A program made the translations under genes and the position numbers. Below are positions 26,082 to 36,429 of a DNA stretch of 64,000 nucleotides, piece after piece. Origin of the DNA: Clostridia bacterium (GTDB lineage: Bacteria > Bacillota > Clostridia > Saccharofermentanales > Saccharofermentanaceae); assembly GCA_024403735.1 (NCBI GenBank), contig JAKSRG010000005.1, positions 30,923 to 94,922 on the forward strand, read 5' to 3'. The notes beneath the pieces are model-generated. The model had not been told where the DNA came from, did not search any database, and saw only the letters and a list, made by a program, of their open reading frames with translations. The number at the start of each line of letters is the position of its first letter. Within the stretch, counting starts at the first letter, position 1.

Positions 26082-28244
26082 TCACTTACTGATTAAACAT
26101 TCATCAAAATTATAAAAATAATCCATCATTGCTGGAATAGATTTTTCTTCTCTATATTTCTCAACATAAACAAGCATATCATCAAGTTCAGGTTTAGTAA
26201 TCACATCATCATACAAATTATCATCGAAGAAAAGCTGATAAATTGTACTAACTACCGTATAGTCACTATAATTTCTTCCTGTGAACTCAACACTATCAAA
26301 GAACATTCTAGCAGCTGAACTATAAGAGACACTATCGTTTAGTTTTGCTCTCCAATCATATAATCCAATAATATCAGCATTTCTACCAAGAATAACGCTG
26401 TATAAACGCTTGATTGGCTCAAGATCTCCAATAAACTCAACTTCATAGCCCTTCTTCTCGAATTGCTTTTTCGCCTTCTCTCCGCGGAAATAAACATACT
26501 CGTCTGGATCAATCTGAACAAAGTAGCTATCTGTAATATCATAGTTAAGAATAATCTTTTCTGGACCAAAATTACTGATTAATAAATAATTCTCGTTTTT
26601 GTCCTCAGGAAAATCCATAACTGTAACATCTTTATCGTGAAGAATAAGTTTTACATGATTTGAATTTCTAGCAGTAGTATACGCGTAAAATTTATCGATA
26701 CCTAAATCATCAAAAAATCCATCATAGTTTAGTTCGACCGTAGTATCTAGATAGTTATAGACCTCATTGAAATAAGCATCCATATTAAGAAGTCCAAAAT
26801 TAATCAGAGCTACAATAATAGATACGACTAAAGCAATAGAAGTCTTAAGTGTGTTAAACAATACATAAAGTACAATTGCTATAAATAAAACTAAAAATAC
26901 AGCAAACCACACCAAGTCTTTATAATCATTTATCAATCCAAAACGTGTAAGTATGGATGGATTATCAACTAAGAATACAGAAAACTCACCGTAAACTTCT
27001 CTGTATGGAAAAATAACGATAAAGAACATTAAGACCGTAACAGCAATATGAAGTGCATTCGCCTCAATATATGCTAATCTAAAATGTCTCTTGTCCTTAT
27101 TAACAACTTTAACGAGCACATACAAAACTGATGGAACTACGATTGCACACAAAGCATCATGCTCAAAAATCTCGTTAATCTTATATAAATTCTCATAGTC
27201 GAAATCAACTATAGAATACATTACCGCATCAACTAAAGATGAAATAATCAAAGTAGCTGAGAACATTACAACAAGCTTAGCAAAAAGATTATCTACCTTA
27301 TCATGCTTCTTCAAAGCAGAAATAGCTAGGAATAGGCCCATAAACAAGAGGCCGATAGAATATGTTGAGAGTTCCCAAATCTGTGCTGAGAAGATAGATA
27401 AAATATGATTTAAACTTTCTCCACTAAAATTGCGTAGTACATCAGGAAGGTACTTAAACGATGCAGCCAAGGATCCTCGAACATACATCACCTCGCCGTT
27501 ATCGAAAGCCGGGTTCGAGAACAATCTAACTTCATAGATAATTCCGAATACAATAGCAGCTAAACTAATCAAAGAATATAAAACAACCTGAGGAAGAGCC
27601 TTTCTGTTCTTCCAAAACTCCTTGATATACCTAAAAGCAATAAATACAACAACACAGATATATCGCCAATCAAACAAAGCCAAAGCAGCAGTAACAAGTG
27701 CAATCAATACAGAACAGCTACTCTTGTTCTTTTCACTCTCCATTTTCAAAAGGAATAACAAACTCCAAATCAAAAAGAATAGATATGGAGTATATGAAAG
27801 TTCATCCACTCGCTCTGGGATCATAATTCCACCCAGAATTGAGAAACAGAAAACAACTACATTATTAGCTTTAGAAGAATAACGCTTTAATGTTACACCT
27901 GCCAAAAAGCCAGACATTGCTCTGAAAAACGCCTGAACACCTAGTATAATCTGCCATGATAACAAGAAATTCTTATCTTGGAATTCAAGAAAACCCTTAT
28001 AGATAATAGTAGCTAATAACGAGAACTTGGGAAGCTCTATATCGCCAACCCAACTACCACTACCGCCAATGACACTATAGAATAGCTTGCTCATATCATC
28101 CACAATCATATTGTGGGAATCTGTATGAACGTTAATAAGTTCGGAAAATACAAAAATAATTATTGCAGCACAAAAAGCAACCAACGTTGAAAATTGGTTG
28201 CTTTTTGAAAAACTATCTGTATTCCTACTTAGTTTAGAACGCAT
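26082..28244 (-). CDS. Polytopic membrane protein with C-terminal DUF4214-like domain
   Basis: 720 residues. About 12 membrane helices fill residues 20-490, with a larger loop after the first helix (HTDSHNMIVDDM). After a mixed soluble region (about 500-600) comes a C-terminal DUF4214-like domain (about 605-718): IKRLYSVILGRNADIIGLYDWRAKL, then FFDSVEFTGRNYSD and IYQLFF. The same motif is repeated four times in the secreted beta-helix protein two genes downstream. The membrane part could be a GT-C type transferase or a polymerase, but I cannot assign it. It overlaps rfbB by one base and is embedded between rfbB and rfbD, so it is tied to rhamnose-polymer assembly. Confidence 0.72.
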   Translation of the reverse strand: MRSKLSRNTDSFSKSNQFSTLVAFCAAIIIFVFSELINVHTDSHNMIVDDMSKLFYSVIGGSGSWVGDIELPKFSLLATIIYKGFLEFQDKNFLLSWQIILGVQAFFRAMSGFLAGVTLKRYSSKANNVVVFCFSILGGIMIPERVDELSYTPYLFFLIWSLLFLLKMESEKNKSSCSVLIALVTAALALFDWRYICVVVFIAFRYIKEFWKNRKALPQVVLYSLISLAAIVFGIIYEVRLFSNPAFDNGEVMYVRGSLAASFKYLPDVLRNFSGESLNHILSIFSAQIWELSTYSIGLLFMGLFLAISALKKHDKVDNLFAKLVVMFSATLIISSLVDAVMYSIVDFDYENLYKINEIFEHDALCAIVVPSVLYVLVKVVNKDKRHFRLAYIEANALHIAVTVLMFFIVIFPYREVYGEFSVFLVDNPSILTRFGLINDYKDLVWFAVFLVLFIAIVLYVLFNTLKTSIALVVSIIVALINFGLLNMDAYFNEVYNYLDTTVELNYDGFFDDLGIDKFYAYTTARNSNHVKLILHDKDVTVMDFPEDKNENYLLISNFGPEKIILNYDITDSYFVQIDPDEYVYFRGEKAKKQFEKKGYEVEFIGDLEPIKRLYSVILGRNADIIGLYDWRAKLNDSVSYSSAARMFFDSVEFTGRNYSDYTVVSTIYQLFFDDNLYDDVITKPELDDMLVYVEKYREEKSIPAMMDYFYNFDECLISK

Positions 28245-29263
28245 TATCTATTTCCGTACATCTTCTCGTAATAATTCATGTATTCGCCACTAATAATTGT
28301 CTCCCACCAAGTCTTGTTGTTGAGATACCATTCAATTGTCTTATCGATACCATCAGCAAACTTTGTCTCAGGAAGCCATCCAAGCTCATTGTGGATCTTT
28401 GTTGGATCGATTGCATATCTCATATCGTGACCCTTACGATCAGCTACATATGTAATCAATGACTCTGGCTTACCGAGCTTAGCGCAGATAAGCTTAACGA
28501 TATCAATATTCTTCATCTCATTATGTCCACCAACATTGTAAACTTCACCAATCTTACCGTTGTGAATAATGAGATCGATTGCCTTACAGTGATCTTCTAC
28601 ATAAAGCCAATCTCTAACATTCAAACCCTCACCATATACAGGAAGTGGCTTATCATTGAGTGCATTCGCAATCATAAGTGGAATAAGCTTCTCTGGGAAA
28701 TGATATGGACCATAGTTATTTGAACATCTTGAAATAGTTACTGGGAGACCATATGTTCTGTAATAAGCCATAACAAGCAAGTCTGCACCAGCCTTTGAAG
28801 AAGAGTATGGTGAACTTGTATGAAGTGGTGTTGTCTCTGTAAAGAACAAGTCAGGTCTATCAAGTGGAAGATCTCCATATACTTCATCAGTTGATACCTG
28901 ATGATATCTGATGTTTCCATACTTACGACAAGCATCCATCATTACCTGTGTACCAAGAATATTTGTCTTAAGGAAAACCTCTGGGTTCTCAATTGATCTA
29001 TCAACATGAGACTCAGCTGCAAAGTTTACTACTACATCTGGCTTCTCATCTTCGAAAATCTTATAGATTGCCTCTCTATCGCAAATATCTGTCTTATAGA
29101 ACTTGAAATTAGGATTCTTGAGTGCATCCTCCAAAGTAGAAAGATTACCTGCATATGTAAGTACATCTACACAGATTACCTTGTAATCTGGATACTTATT
29201 AAGCATGTGATATACGAAATTTGAACCAATAAATCCTGCTCCACCTGTAACTAATACGTTCAT
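28244..29263 (-). CDS. rfbB: dTDP-glucose 4,6-dehydratase
   Basis: 339 residues. Second step of dTDP-L-rhamnose synthesis. NAD site GGAGFIGSNF at the N-terminus, the active-site STDEVYGDL, and YSSSKAGAD (YxxxK) are intact, as is the RCSNNYGPYHFPEKLIP segment. GAGG lies before the ATG. The stop overlaps the start of the 720-residue membrane protein. Confidence 0.97.
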   Translation of the reverse strand: MNVLVTGGAGFIGSNFVYHMLNKYPDYKVICVDVLTYAGNLSTLEDALKNPNFKFYKTDICDREAIYKIFEDEKPDVVVNFAAESHVDRSIENPEVFLKTNILGTQVMMDACRKYGNIRYHQVSTDEVYGDLPLDRPDLFFTETTPLHTSSPYSSSKAGADLLVMAYYRTYGLPVTISRCSNNYGPYHFPEKLIPLMIANALNDKPLPVYGEGLNVRDWLYVEDHCKAIDLIIHNGKIGEVYNVGGHNEMKNIDIVKLICAKLGKPESLITYVADRKGHDMRYAIDPTKIHNELGWLPETKFADGIDKTIEWYLNNKTWWETIISGEYMNYYEKMYGNR

Positions 29264-29282
29264 TCTTTTTTCCTCTCAAATA

Positions 29283-30170
29283 TCAATATTTAATCTTACC
29301 TTCAGCTACTGCCTTAAGGTGTTTACCATATGGGCTCTTACCATACTTCTCTGCTGAAACTAAAAGCTCTTCTGAAGTAATCCACTTATTAATGAAAGCG
29401 ATTTCCTCTGGAGCTGAGATTGTAATAGACTGTCTCTCTTCAATCATCTTAACAAAGCTTGCAGCCTCAATGAGACTATCCATTGTTCCTGTATCAAGCC
29501 AAGCAAAACCGCGACCTAACAACTGAACATCCAAAGCACCTTCCTTAAGGTACATCTCATTAAGAGTTGTAATCTCCAACTCGCCGCGTGCTGATGGCTT
29601 AATGATGTTAGCCTTATCACTTACCTTTGCTGGATAGAAATACAATCCTGTAATTGCGTAATTACTCTTTGGAACAGCAGGCTTCTCCTCAACAGATACT
29701 ACCTTATTGTTCTCATCAAATTCAACAACACCAAAACGCTCTGGGTCGTTTACATAATATCCAAATACTGTTGCTCGATTATTCTCTTCAGCATTCTTAA
29801 CAGCATTTCTAAGTGATGTGCCAAATCCATTTCCATAGAAAATGTTATCACCAAGAACCATTGCACATGCATCTTCACCGATAAACTCTTCACCAAGGAT
29901 AAATGCCTGAGCAAGTCCATCTGGAGAAGGCTGAACTTTGTATGATAGTTTAATTCCAAACTGAGATCCATCACCCAACAAATTCTCAAATCTAGGAGTA
30001 TCATCAGGAGTAGAAATAATAAGGATATCCTTAATACCTGCTAACATTAATGTGGATAGCGGATAATAGATCATAGGCTTATCGTATACAGGTAAAAGTT
30101 GCTTACTTGTTACCATTGTAAGAGGATAAAGACGTGTTCCTGAACCGCCAGCAAGGATTATTCCTTTCAT
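29283..30170 (-). CDS. rfbA: Glucose-1-phosphate thymidylyltransferase
   Basis: 295 residues. First step of dTDP-L-rhamnose synthesis, joining dTTP and glucose 1-phosphate. [18 protein letters not shown] is the nucleotide-binding signature; [16 protein letters not shown] and the metal site near VLGDNIFYG are present. The ATG chosen lies seven bases after GAGGT; an in-frame TTG two codons upstream is less likely. Nineteen bases separate it from rfbB. Confidence 0.97.
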   Translation of the reverse strand: MKGIILAGGSGTRLYPLTMVTSKQLLPVYDKPMIYYPLSTLMLAGIKDILIISTPDDTPRFENLLGDGSQFGIKLSYKVQPSPDGLAQAFILGEEFIGEDACAMVLGDNIFYGNGFGTSLRNAVKNAEENNRATVFGYYVNDPERFGVVEFDENNKVVSVEEKPAVPKSNYAITGLYFYPAKVSDKANIIKPSARGELEITTLNEMYLKEGALDVQLLGRGFAWLDTGTMDSLIEAASFVKMIEERQSITISAPEEIAFINKWITSEELLVSAEKYGKSPYGKHLKAVAEGKIKY

Positions 30171-30197
30171 TTTCAATACCTCACTTATTCTTTATAC

Positions 30198-31991
30198 TTA
30201 TTTAGTAATATATCCCAACTTATCAAAACATTCAAATAAATCCTCATCTTTTTCTGAAATAAGGATAGAATAGTCTTCATTTCCTGTAACATAACGCATT
30301 CCAGGAATATCAATAAAGTCAGAATGAACAAAATATACAATGCCAGGATAAGAATCCACCGAGATAGGTTCATCATTCAAATAGAACGAAGTACAATCAA
30401 TAGGATATACTTTTCTTGGACCTAATTCATACTGTAAAACAATACCTGCATATCTAATTGGATATCCATAACTATGATCAGGCATTATAGCACAGACTGT
30501 AACGTTTTCATTGCTCTCAACCACATTGGCGATAATCTTAGCTTGTTCCTCAGCATTACTAATAATCTTCTTATCTTCACCAACATACATATCATATGCA
30601 GTAAGTCCAGTATAGATCATAGATGCATTCAAAATCAGAGAAACAAATAATATCTTCGCACCAGTATTTTTAACCTTTGTAGATATCAATACAAACAACA
30701 ATCCAACAATCAGTATTACAGTATTTCCGATGTAGATATCAATATCTTTTTCATTTACGAAATACGCAACGCCAACCGCATTACAAGGCGCTTGAAAATG
30801 AACTCCGAATCTATAGAAACTCAAAACAATTGCAATTGTTGAAAAAATCAAAATGCCTATGTGCGCTACCACTTCTTTTGACGATAGAGTTTTGGTAATC
30901 AAGTAAACAATACCAATCATCATAAAAGGTCCTAAAACATTATCTGTATATCTTCCATACACAAAGTGAGTTAGATTTCCTGGAATGATATAAAAGAATG
31001 CATTAACGCCAATTGTAAGAATCAAAGATACTACTAAGAAAATGCTTATTACTGCATCATCGCTTAGACGCTTATTCTTAATTGAATGGATAACTCTCTT
31101 AATAAGTCCAGATACTGCAATAGGAACAACAAAGAATGATGCAGCCATTACATAATAATACTTACCTAAAAACGAAAGTACTAAATCAAGAAATCCATTC
31201 CAAGTCAAAATATAACTAAACTTATTGGACTGGCTTGAAATGTCACTACCTAACGCACCTTCACCAGAAGACCAAACATTAGCGATTACCTTTCCCTTAC
31301 AAAAAGCTCCAACGACGTAGATTGCAGCCATTATCAAGAGCATTAAGATGAAATCTACTAACTTGATTTTTCTCTTTATCAATAAAATGACTACTACTAA
31401 ACAAGTTGCAATTAAAATACTTATAGTTCTTTGATGGATATAATATGAAACTGTTGCCGCAATAGCGAGTAGATACACACTAAATCTAGACCTAGTGTAA
31501 GTTATCTTTATAACAAGATAAACACACATGCAAAACAACATATAAAGGAAACACTCAGGCCATGTAAAATGTGCCTGAACATAATTGGAACAAAATAATG
31601 TAGAAGTGAAAGCTATTAGTTGCGCCCTAGTATCAGAAAGCTTAGGAAACATATATTTACAGCTCTTCCACAAAAAGAGAAAAGCCATAACAAGCCAAAC
31701 ACCATTGAAAGCTAGCGCGATCTTGTAGGCAATACCCATACTTGGAGCAATGGCAACAATAACCGCAAGTAATACACCATAACCAAAAGAATAATATGGA
31801 ATCTTAGAAATGATCTCTCCCCAATTAAACCCATTCAAATATGATGCAGTAGCCCAATAGCCATATTCATCATTAAATACGAATGGCACACCTCTATCAC
31901 CAATTCCAATCAATGGAATGGCAAAAAGAATTATTATACAAATGGCCAACATAATAATGTTGGTATTCATTTTTCTTCGCTTTAGTTGCAT
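30198..31991 (-). CDS. Polytopic membrane protein, GT-C glycosyltransferase-like
   Basis: 597 residues with about 12-13 membrane helices to about residue 470 and a soluble C-terminal part of about 110 residues. The first outside loop has an acidic pair followed by aromatic residues (NDEYGYWATASYLNG then PYYSFGYGVLL), the layout of GT-C enzymes that use polyprenyl-phosphate sugars. It may add a sugar to the polymer outside the membrane or act as its polymerase. There is no obvious separate Wzy gene, so this and the 720-residue protein are the candidates. AGGGA precedes the ATG. Confidence 0.65.
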   Translation of the reverse strand: MQLKRRKMNTNIIMLAICIIILFAIPLIGIGDRGVPFVFNDEYGYWATASYLNGFNWGEIISKIPYYSFGYGVLLAVIVAIAPSMGIAYKIALAFNGVWLVMAFLFLWKSCKYMFPKLSDTRAQLIAFTSTLFCSNYVQAHFTWPECFLYMLFCMCVYLVIKITYTRSRFSVYLLAIAATVSYYIHQRTISILIATCLVVVILLIKRKIKLVDFILMLLIMAAIYVVGAFCKGKVIANVWSSGEGALGSDISSQSNKFSYILTWNGFLDLVLSFLGKYYYVMAASFFVVPIAVSGLIKRVIHSIKNKRLSDDAVISIFLVVSLILTIGVNAFFYIIPGNLTHFVYGRYTDNVLGPFMMIGIVYLITKTLSSKEVVAHIGILIFSTIAIVLSFYRFGVHFQAPCNAVGVAYFVNEKDIDIYIGNTVILIVGLLFVLISTKVKNTGAKILFVSLILNASMIYTGLTAYDMYVGEDKKIISNAEEQAKIIANVVESNENVTVCAIMPDHSYGYPIRYAGIVLQYELGPRKVYPIDCTSFYLNDEPISVDSYPGIVYFVHSDFIDIPGMRYVTGNEDYSILISEKDEDLFECFDKLGYITK

Positions 31992-32025
31992 TATTCTAAT
32001 CCCTATTTCATTTATGGCTTTGGTC

Positions 32026-33486
32026 TTAATTCTTGTCTGGGTTTGGTTTTTTGCCTCTGTTTTTAATCATCAGAATCATTTCAGCCAATAATTTTTCCTT
32101 AATGAGCAACAATACTGTCACGTAGATTATTCCACTGACAACTACTGCAATTAGCATTGTAACTATTGAAGAAAAATTGCCTTTATATAATAGCACTAAA
32201 CCAACTAATACAATAGGCAGGCTTGCAACGAAATATTTAAACAAATTTTTAACGATACTAGCTAGTGGAATGTAATTTCTAGCAGCTACTATACAGATAA
32301 CAAATACAGTAAGTTCAGAGAACAAAGTCGCAATTGCTGCACCACTTACACCGTAAATAGGGATAAATATAAAATTCAATACTAAGTCTGTAATCGCACC
32401 AGCAGCAGTAGCGATTGAGATAATCTTTTCCTTGTTATTAGGAACTAATATCTGCCATGCGAGAATTCCATCAAGAGCTGAGAACAAAAGATTGATAGAC
32501 AATATCTTCATAGGTATCTCAGCTTCAAAATAATCACTACCACTTGCTATATCAATAGCCTGATGGCTAAACATAAATAGTCCAACACCACAAGGAATAG
32601 CAATAAGGGCAACTATGCTGATTGCATTAAATGCTAGCTCACGATACTTCTTCAAATCTTTATTCGCAATGTAATATGATAAACGAGGTACAAATACGGC
32701 ACACAAAGAAGTAATAATCTGAAGTACCATACGTGTTAACTTAGACGCAGCTGAATATAAACCAACAGCAGCATCACCCTTCATAATCTCCAACATTGTA
32801 GTATCAAGAAGAGAATAAATACTAGAAGCGATAATAATAGAAAACAAAACAGAGATTGGTTTAATATGTTGCTTAATGTTTAAATCGCACTTTGTTTTAA
32901 AATCAATCTCTTTGCGAATTCCAAAAATATTAGCAATAAGCATTCCAACATAAGGAAATACTATACCGATAGCACAAATCTCTAGATCAGCTTTATCGTT
33001 AAGGAACAACAAAACAAAAATCAATGCAATGATATTGCTTATACCAGTTCGGATTGTGATATATAAATAGTCCTCAGTAACATTAAAGAACCAATCTAGA
33101 TTTAAACCGCTGGAAATCAAAAAGAAAGCGAAAATAATTATTAAGTTCTTATACTTATCTGGTGCAATAAAAAACATTCCAACATAAGCAACGAAAGAAA
33201 TGGACAATGTAATAAGATTAAGTCTTATCATTTCTTTGGTTAGTTTTGTTAGTTTGGCCTTGTCATCCCTGACTTTTGCACCTTCTCTAATCGCATAAGA
33301 AGTAATACCAAAAGTAGCAAATAATTGAAAATAGGATGCAAGATTTTGGACAAACTGAACCCGACCAGTTCCTTCTTTTCCAAGAATATGTGCAGAAAAG
33401 AAGAAGACAAGTGTAGGAAAAAAACCAATAACTACAGTCTTAAAAAAATAGATTATGAAATTTTTAACTAAACTTTTCTCTCGCAT
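32026..33486 (-). CDS. Wzx-type polysaccharide flippase
   Basis: About 486 residues, 12-14 membrane helices. The N-terminus (KNFIIYFFKTVVIGFFPTLVFFFSAHILGKEGTGRVQFVQNLASYF) and the repeated two-bundle layout match the MATE-like oligosaccharide flippases. It would move undecaprenyl-linked repeat units to the outer membrane face. The ATG at 33486 is chosen; an in-frame TTG at 33498 touches the preceding stop but has no ribosome binding site. Start site is uncertain by four codons. Confidence 0.88.
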   Translation of the reverse strand: MREKSLVKNFIIYFFKTVVIGFFPTLVFFFSAHILGKEGTGRVQFVQNLASYFQLFATFGITSYAIREGAKVRDDKAKLTKLTKEMIRLNLITLSISFVAYVGMFFIAPDKYKNLIIIFAFFLISSGLNLDWFFNVTEDYLYITIRTGISNIIALIFVLLFLNDKADLEICAIGIVFPYVGMLIANIFGIRKEIDFKTKCDLNIKQHIKPISVLFSIIIASSIYSLLDTTMLEIMKGDAAVGLYSAASKLTRMVLQIITSLCAVFVPRLSYYIANKDLKKYRELAFNAISIVALIAIPCGVGLFMFSHQAIDIASGSDYFEAEIPMKILSINLLFSALDGILAWQILVPNNKEKIISIATAAGAITDLVLNFIFIPIYGVSGAAIATLFSELTVFVICIVAARNYIPLASIVKNLFKYFVASLPIVLVGLVLLYKGNFSSIVTMLIAVVVSGIIYVTVLLLIKEKLLAEMILMIKNRGKKPNPDKN

Positions 33487-33498
33487 TAGATTTTCCAA

Positions 33499-34470
33499 TT
33501 AAAAGATATTAAAAATGTCCTGAAGTGCTGAAACATGCTTATTCTGATAGAGATTATACTTACCAGTAATAAATCTGCCTATGATTGAAAAGAATGCTAC
33601 AAAACCATTCTTGTTCTTAAGATTATCCTGCCATGTAAGGAAATCGCACCAACCTTTAATCTCAGAGACATTACTGTAATTGTTCGAAGTAGCTATTTCT
33701 AGCAATCGCTCAGCTACAACCTTCATATCAGGAACTAATCTCTCCTTGAGCTTAGCATCAGCCTTAAAGTAACCAATTCTTGCTTTGATTGATCTGTCAG
33801 TTCTTACTCCTGCTACATTGTTACCATGCTGTCTGTAGTTAATGAGTTTCTCATCTATACATCCAATCTCACCGTAAACAGGTGCTACAAGAGCAAACCA
33901 AGCATCGTGAAGACAATTCTTCACTTCTGGAACAGGCAAAGACTTAACAGCGAATTCTCTGTCAACCGCCATTACAGCTCCAGTAACATAATTAGCAGCA
34001 AATAACAATTTATAAGGTTCTTTATTAAAGATAAACTTCTGCTTATCTGGAGCAAACTTAATTGAAGTCCAAAGATCAGTGATTGGATTAAGACTACCAT
34101 CTGTAACCCATGAATTTGAGAAAAGAAGCTTACAGTTAGGATGCTCTTTAAAGTATGAAATCATTTTCTCAACTTTATCTGTCATCCAAACATCATCTTG
34201 ATCTGATGTAAAAACAATATCGCCTGTACAATTTGAAATGGCATTTGAAAAGTTTTTCACAACACCTTGATTTGTCTCATTGACGATAATCTTATAATCA
34301 ACACCACTATTATCAAGAACGCGTCTAGCAATCTCAATTGTTCTGTCTTTTGATATGTCATCGCAAAGAACTATTTCGTCTGGCTTAATAGTCTGATTCA
34401 AAATACTATTAAGCTGTTCTTCGATAAATTTTTCACCGTTGTAAGTGCAAAGAGCTACAGATACTTTCAT
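33499..34470 (-). CDS. Family 2 glycosyltransferase
   Basis: 323 residues. A GT-A fold with VSVALCTYNGEKFIEEQLNSIL at the start and SDQDD (DxD metal site) at about residues 97-101, then a C-terminal helical tail. It would transfer a nucleotide-activated sugar to the lipid-linked repeat unit in the cytoplasm. The gene is one base from the next glycosyltransferase and directly abuts the flippase gene. The NYRQHGNNVAG region is common in rhamnosyl- and related transferases, but the sugar is not fixed by this. Confidence 0.9.
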   Translation of the reverse strand: MKVSVALCTYNGEKFIEEQLNSILNQTIKPDEIVLCDDISKDRTIEIARRVLDNSGVDYKIIVNETNQGVVKNFSNAISNCTGDIVFTSDQDDVWMTDKVEKMISYFKEHPNCKLLFSNSWVTDGSLNPITDLWTSIKFAPDKQKFIFNKEPYKLLFAANYVTGAVMAVDREFAVKSLPVPEVKNCLHDAWFALVAPVYGEIGCIDEKLINYRQHGNNVAGVRTDRSIKARIGYFKADAKLKERLVPDMKVVAERLLEIATSNNYSNVSEIKGWCDFLTWQDNLKNKNGFVAFFSIIGRFITGKYNLYQNKHVSALQDIFNIF

Positions 34471-34471
34471 A

Positions 34472-35341
34472 TTAAACTTCCAAATACTGATCGATATATC
34501 TTACCTTTGAAATATCAGCCTTACGACCGTCTTTAATTCCTCTAAATCCCTCTTTGAGTTTTGCCTTCTTATCCTTCTCATAAAGAACGACTACCATCAA
34601 ACGGCCATATAATTTAATGTTGTACTTAAGTTTGCTAATAGGGTGCTTTCGCATGCAATATACAACATTTCTTGAATACCAATATCTTCTGAATGGAGAA
34701 TGATTAGTTACGATAACCTCTCTACCAAGAAAAGACTTTCTTGTACTGCTACCAAGCTCGTGAAGAATTCCATAATAGCCAATCTTGATAATCTCATATC
34801 CAGCTTCTGTCATGAGGAAGCACATATCAAAGTCAACATAGTCAATAAACATAGAATCATCGAAGCCACCAACATCAATTACAGCAGCTACATTTGTGAA
34901 ACATGCAGATGTAATACATCTTTCAACATTTGTGTATTCACCCTTGAAATCCTGGATCTTCTCAACACCAAAATTTCTATCGTAAGGAACGCAAGTAAGC
35001 ATTCCAACTTTTCTACCTGAAACCTTTTTAAGTGTCTCATCATACTTAGCGATAAGTTCAGGCTCACAAACAGAATCCTGGTCGAGTGTCAAAATCCACT
35101 CAAAGCCAGCCTTATGTGCCATTGCTACTAATCTATTAAGAGCAGATGCAATACCTAAATTCTTTCCACTCTCGAAGAGTTCTATCTTAGTCTCATTCTT
35201 GTAGAACTCTTTAAGTTCTGATATATCTTTTGAACCATTATCAACAAGGAATAATTTGTCAACCTGTGGAAGAATAGCATTAATATTCTCTTTAGTTCTT
35301 ACAAAATCAGGGTTAAATAATACAATACCTGCGCAATACAT
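34472..35341 (-). CDS. Family 2 glycosyltransferase, rhamnosyltransferase-like
   Basis: 289 residues beginning MYCAGIVLFNPDFVRTKENI. The YxAGIVLFNPD opening and the VDNGSKD and LDQDS (DxD) motifs are typical of the RfbF/WbbL-type rhamnosyltransferases. This fits the complete dTDP-rhamnose set in the same operon. The ATG chosen is immediately preceded by AGGAGGAG; a start seven codons upstream would bury that site. C-terminal residues are basic (KDKKAKLKEG), suitable for membrane contact. Confidence 0.9.
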   Translation of the reverse strand: MYCAGIVLFNPDFVRTKENINAILPQVDKLFLVDNGSKDISELKEFYKNETKIELFESGKNLGIASALNRLVAMAHKAGFEWILTLDQDSVCEPELIAKYDETLKKVSGRKVGMLTCVPYDRNFGVEKIQDFKGEYTNVERCITSACFTNVAAVIDVGGFDDSMFIDYVDFDMCFLMTEAGYEIIKIGYYGILHELGSSTRKSFLGREVIVTNHSPFRRYWYSRNVVYCMRKHPISKLKYNIKLYGRLMVVVLYEKDKKAKLKEGFRGIKDGRKADISKVRYIDQYLEV

Positions 35342-35372
35342 AGATCTCCTCCTACACAACATTCTAAGTATA

Positions 35373-36356
35373 TCAACGGCTCAACTCATCTAATAGACGG
35401 GATAATCTACTATAATCCCCTAACGGAACAAATAAATTGTCATCATTTTGTTCAAATAATTCTCTATTGGCTGTAGAATCGCCAAAAACAACGCGTTTTC
35501 CCATTGCTTTATATATGTATGCCTTACCAGGAATAGTTCTATCAGCCTTACCAACAGTATCTGAAAAATGACCAGCAAGACATATATCTGCATAAGAAAT
35601 ATATTTGGCTAGTTCAGGCTGACTAAGCCACTCAATGTATGTGACATTATCACTTTGAGGCTTAACATACTTATCTGAAATAGGTCCAATCATTATGAAG
35701 TGCAATCTAGAATTATCCTTAAGGGTATCAATCGTCTTCAATAACACATCAATTCCCTGAACAGGAAGAATAGAACCAAAATATACAACTGTATATTTGT
35801 CTTTGAGAAAATCTGGTTTCTCAAGTGTCATAGGATGATAAAGCGAAGTGTCTGCCTCGATATAGAGCGTACTAAACTTATCAATTGGCATACCAAATTC
35901 TTCTGAGAAGTACTTAGCATGAGCTTTAGTGTCTGTTACAACCAGATCAGCATTCTTTATAGTAATATCATCAATCTTATGAAGAAATTTACCAACTATA
36001 GAGTTCGCTTTGAATTTCTTTCTATCATCAACAAGCGTATCGAACATAGAAATAAAGAAATCTACAATTCTTGTATTATTTCTGAACTTCATCTTGAAAA
36101 ATGGAACAATCATCTGCGCCATAAAGCTGATGAAAACAACATCATAATCCTTAGCTTTTACTCCAATTGTTTTAGTGAAAACATCAAAGCATCTTTTTAC
36201 ATAGCCTTTCTTTTCTGAAACAATAAACTTGCATTCAGATGCGTTCTCGCTAATGAGCTTCATTTCCTGAGAAATACGAATATAATCACTATTTTTTGTA
36301 GCTATGTATAAAACCTTTTTGCCACTTAAATAATTGCTAAGATTTACATTATCCAT
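35373..36356 (-). CDS. GT-B glycosyltransferase (GT4-like), first gene of the polysaccharide operon
   Basis: 327 residues. The C-terminal half has the nucleotide-sugar side of a GT-B fold (VVYFGSILPVQGIDVLL, FIMIGPISDKY, then the PGKAYIYKAMGKRVVFGD segment in place of the usual E-x7-E). The N-terminal half is an acceptor domain. It would act early in repeat-unit assembly. It heads the ten-gene minus-strand operon; a TATAAT lies about 45 bases upstream. The ribosome binding site is modest. Confidence 0.82.
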   Translation of the reverse strand: MDNVNLSNYLSGKKVLYIATKNSDYIRISQEMKLISENASECKFIVSEKKGYVKRCFDVFTKTIGVKAKDYDVVFISFMAQMIVPFFKMKFRNNTRIVDFFISMFDTLVDDRKKFKANSIVGKFLHKIDDITIKNADLVVTDTKAHAKYFSEEFGMPIDKFSTLYIEADTSLYHPMTLEKPDFLKDKYTVVYFGSILPVQGIDVLLKTIDTLKDNSRLHFIMIGPISDKYVKPQSDNVTYIEWLSQPELAKYISYADICLAGHFSDTVGKADRTIPGKAYIYKAMGKRVVFGDSTANRELFEQNDDNLFVPLGDYSRLSRLLDELSR

Positions 36357-36398
36357 TTATGCACTCACTTTAATCTATATACACTGTAATTCTACTAG

Positions 36399-36429
36399 AT
36401 TATACCAATTTAGTATTCATTAATTCCAA
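36399..36429 (-). promoter_or_regulatory. Promoter of the polysaccharide operon
   Basis: A perfect TATAAT on the minus strand (36399-36404). TTGGAA (36424-36429) is the best -35, but the spacing of 19 is long. The transcript would start about 36392, giving a leader of about 35 bases. Confidence 0.5.

Noticed and set aside
20641..36356. Mobile island carrying the polysaccharide locus
   Set aside because: No integrase, transposase, tRNA end or long flanking repeats were seen; only the short 16-base repeat near the beta-helix gene.
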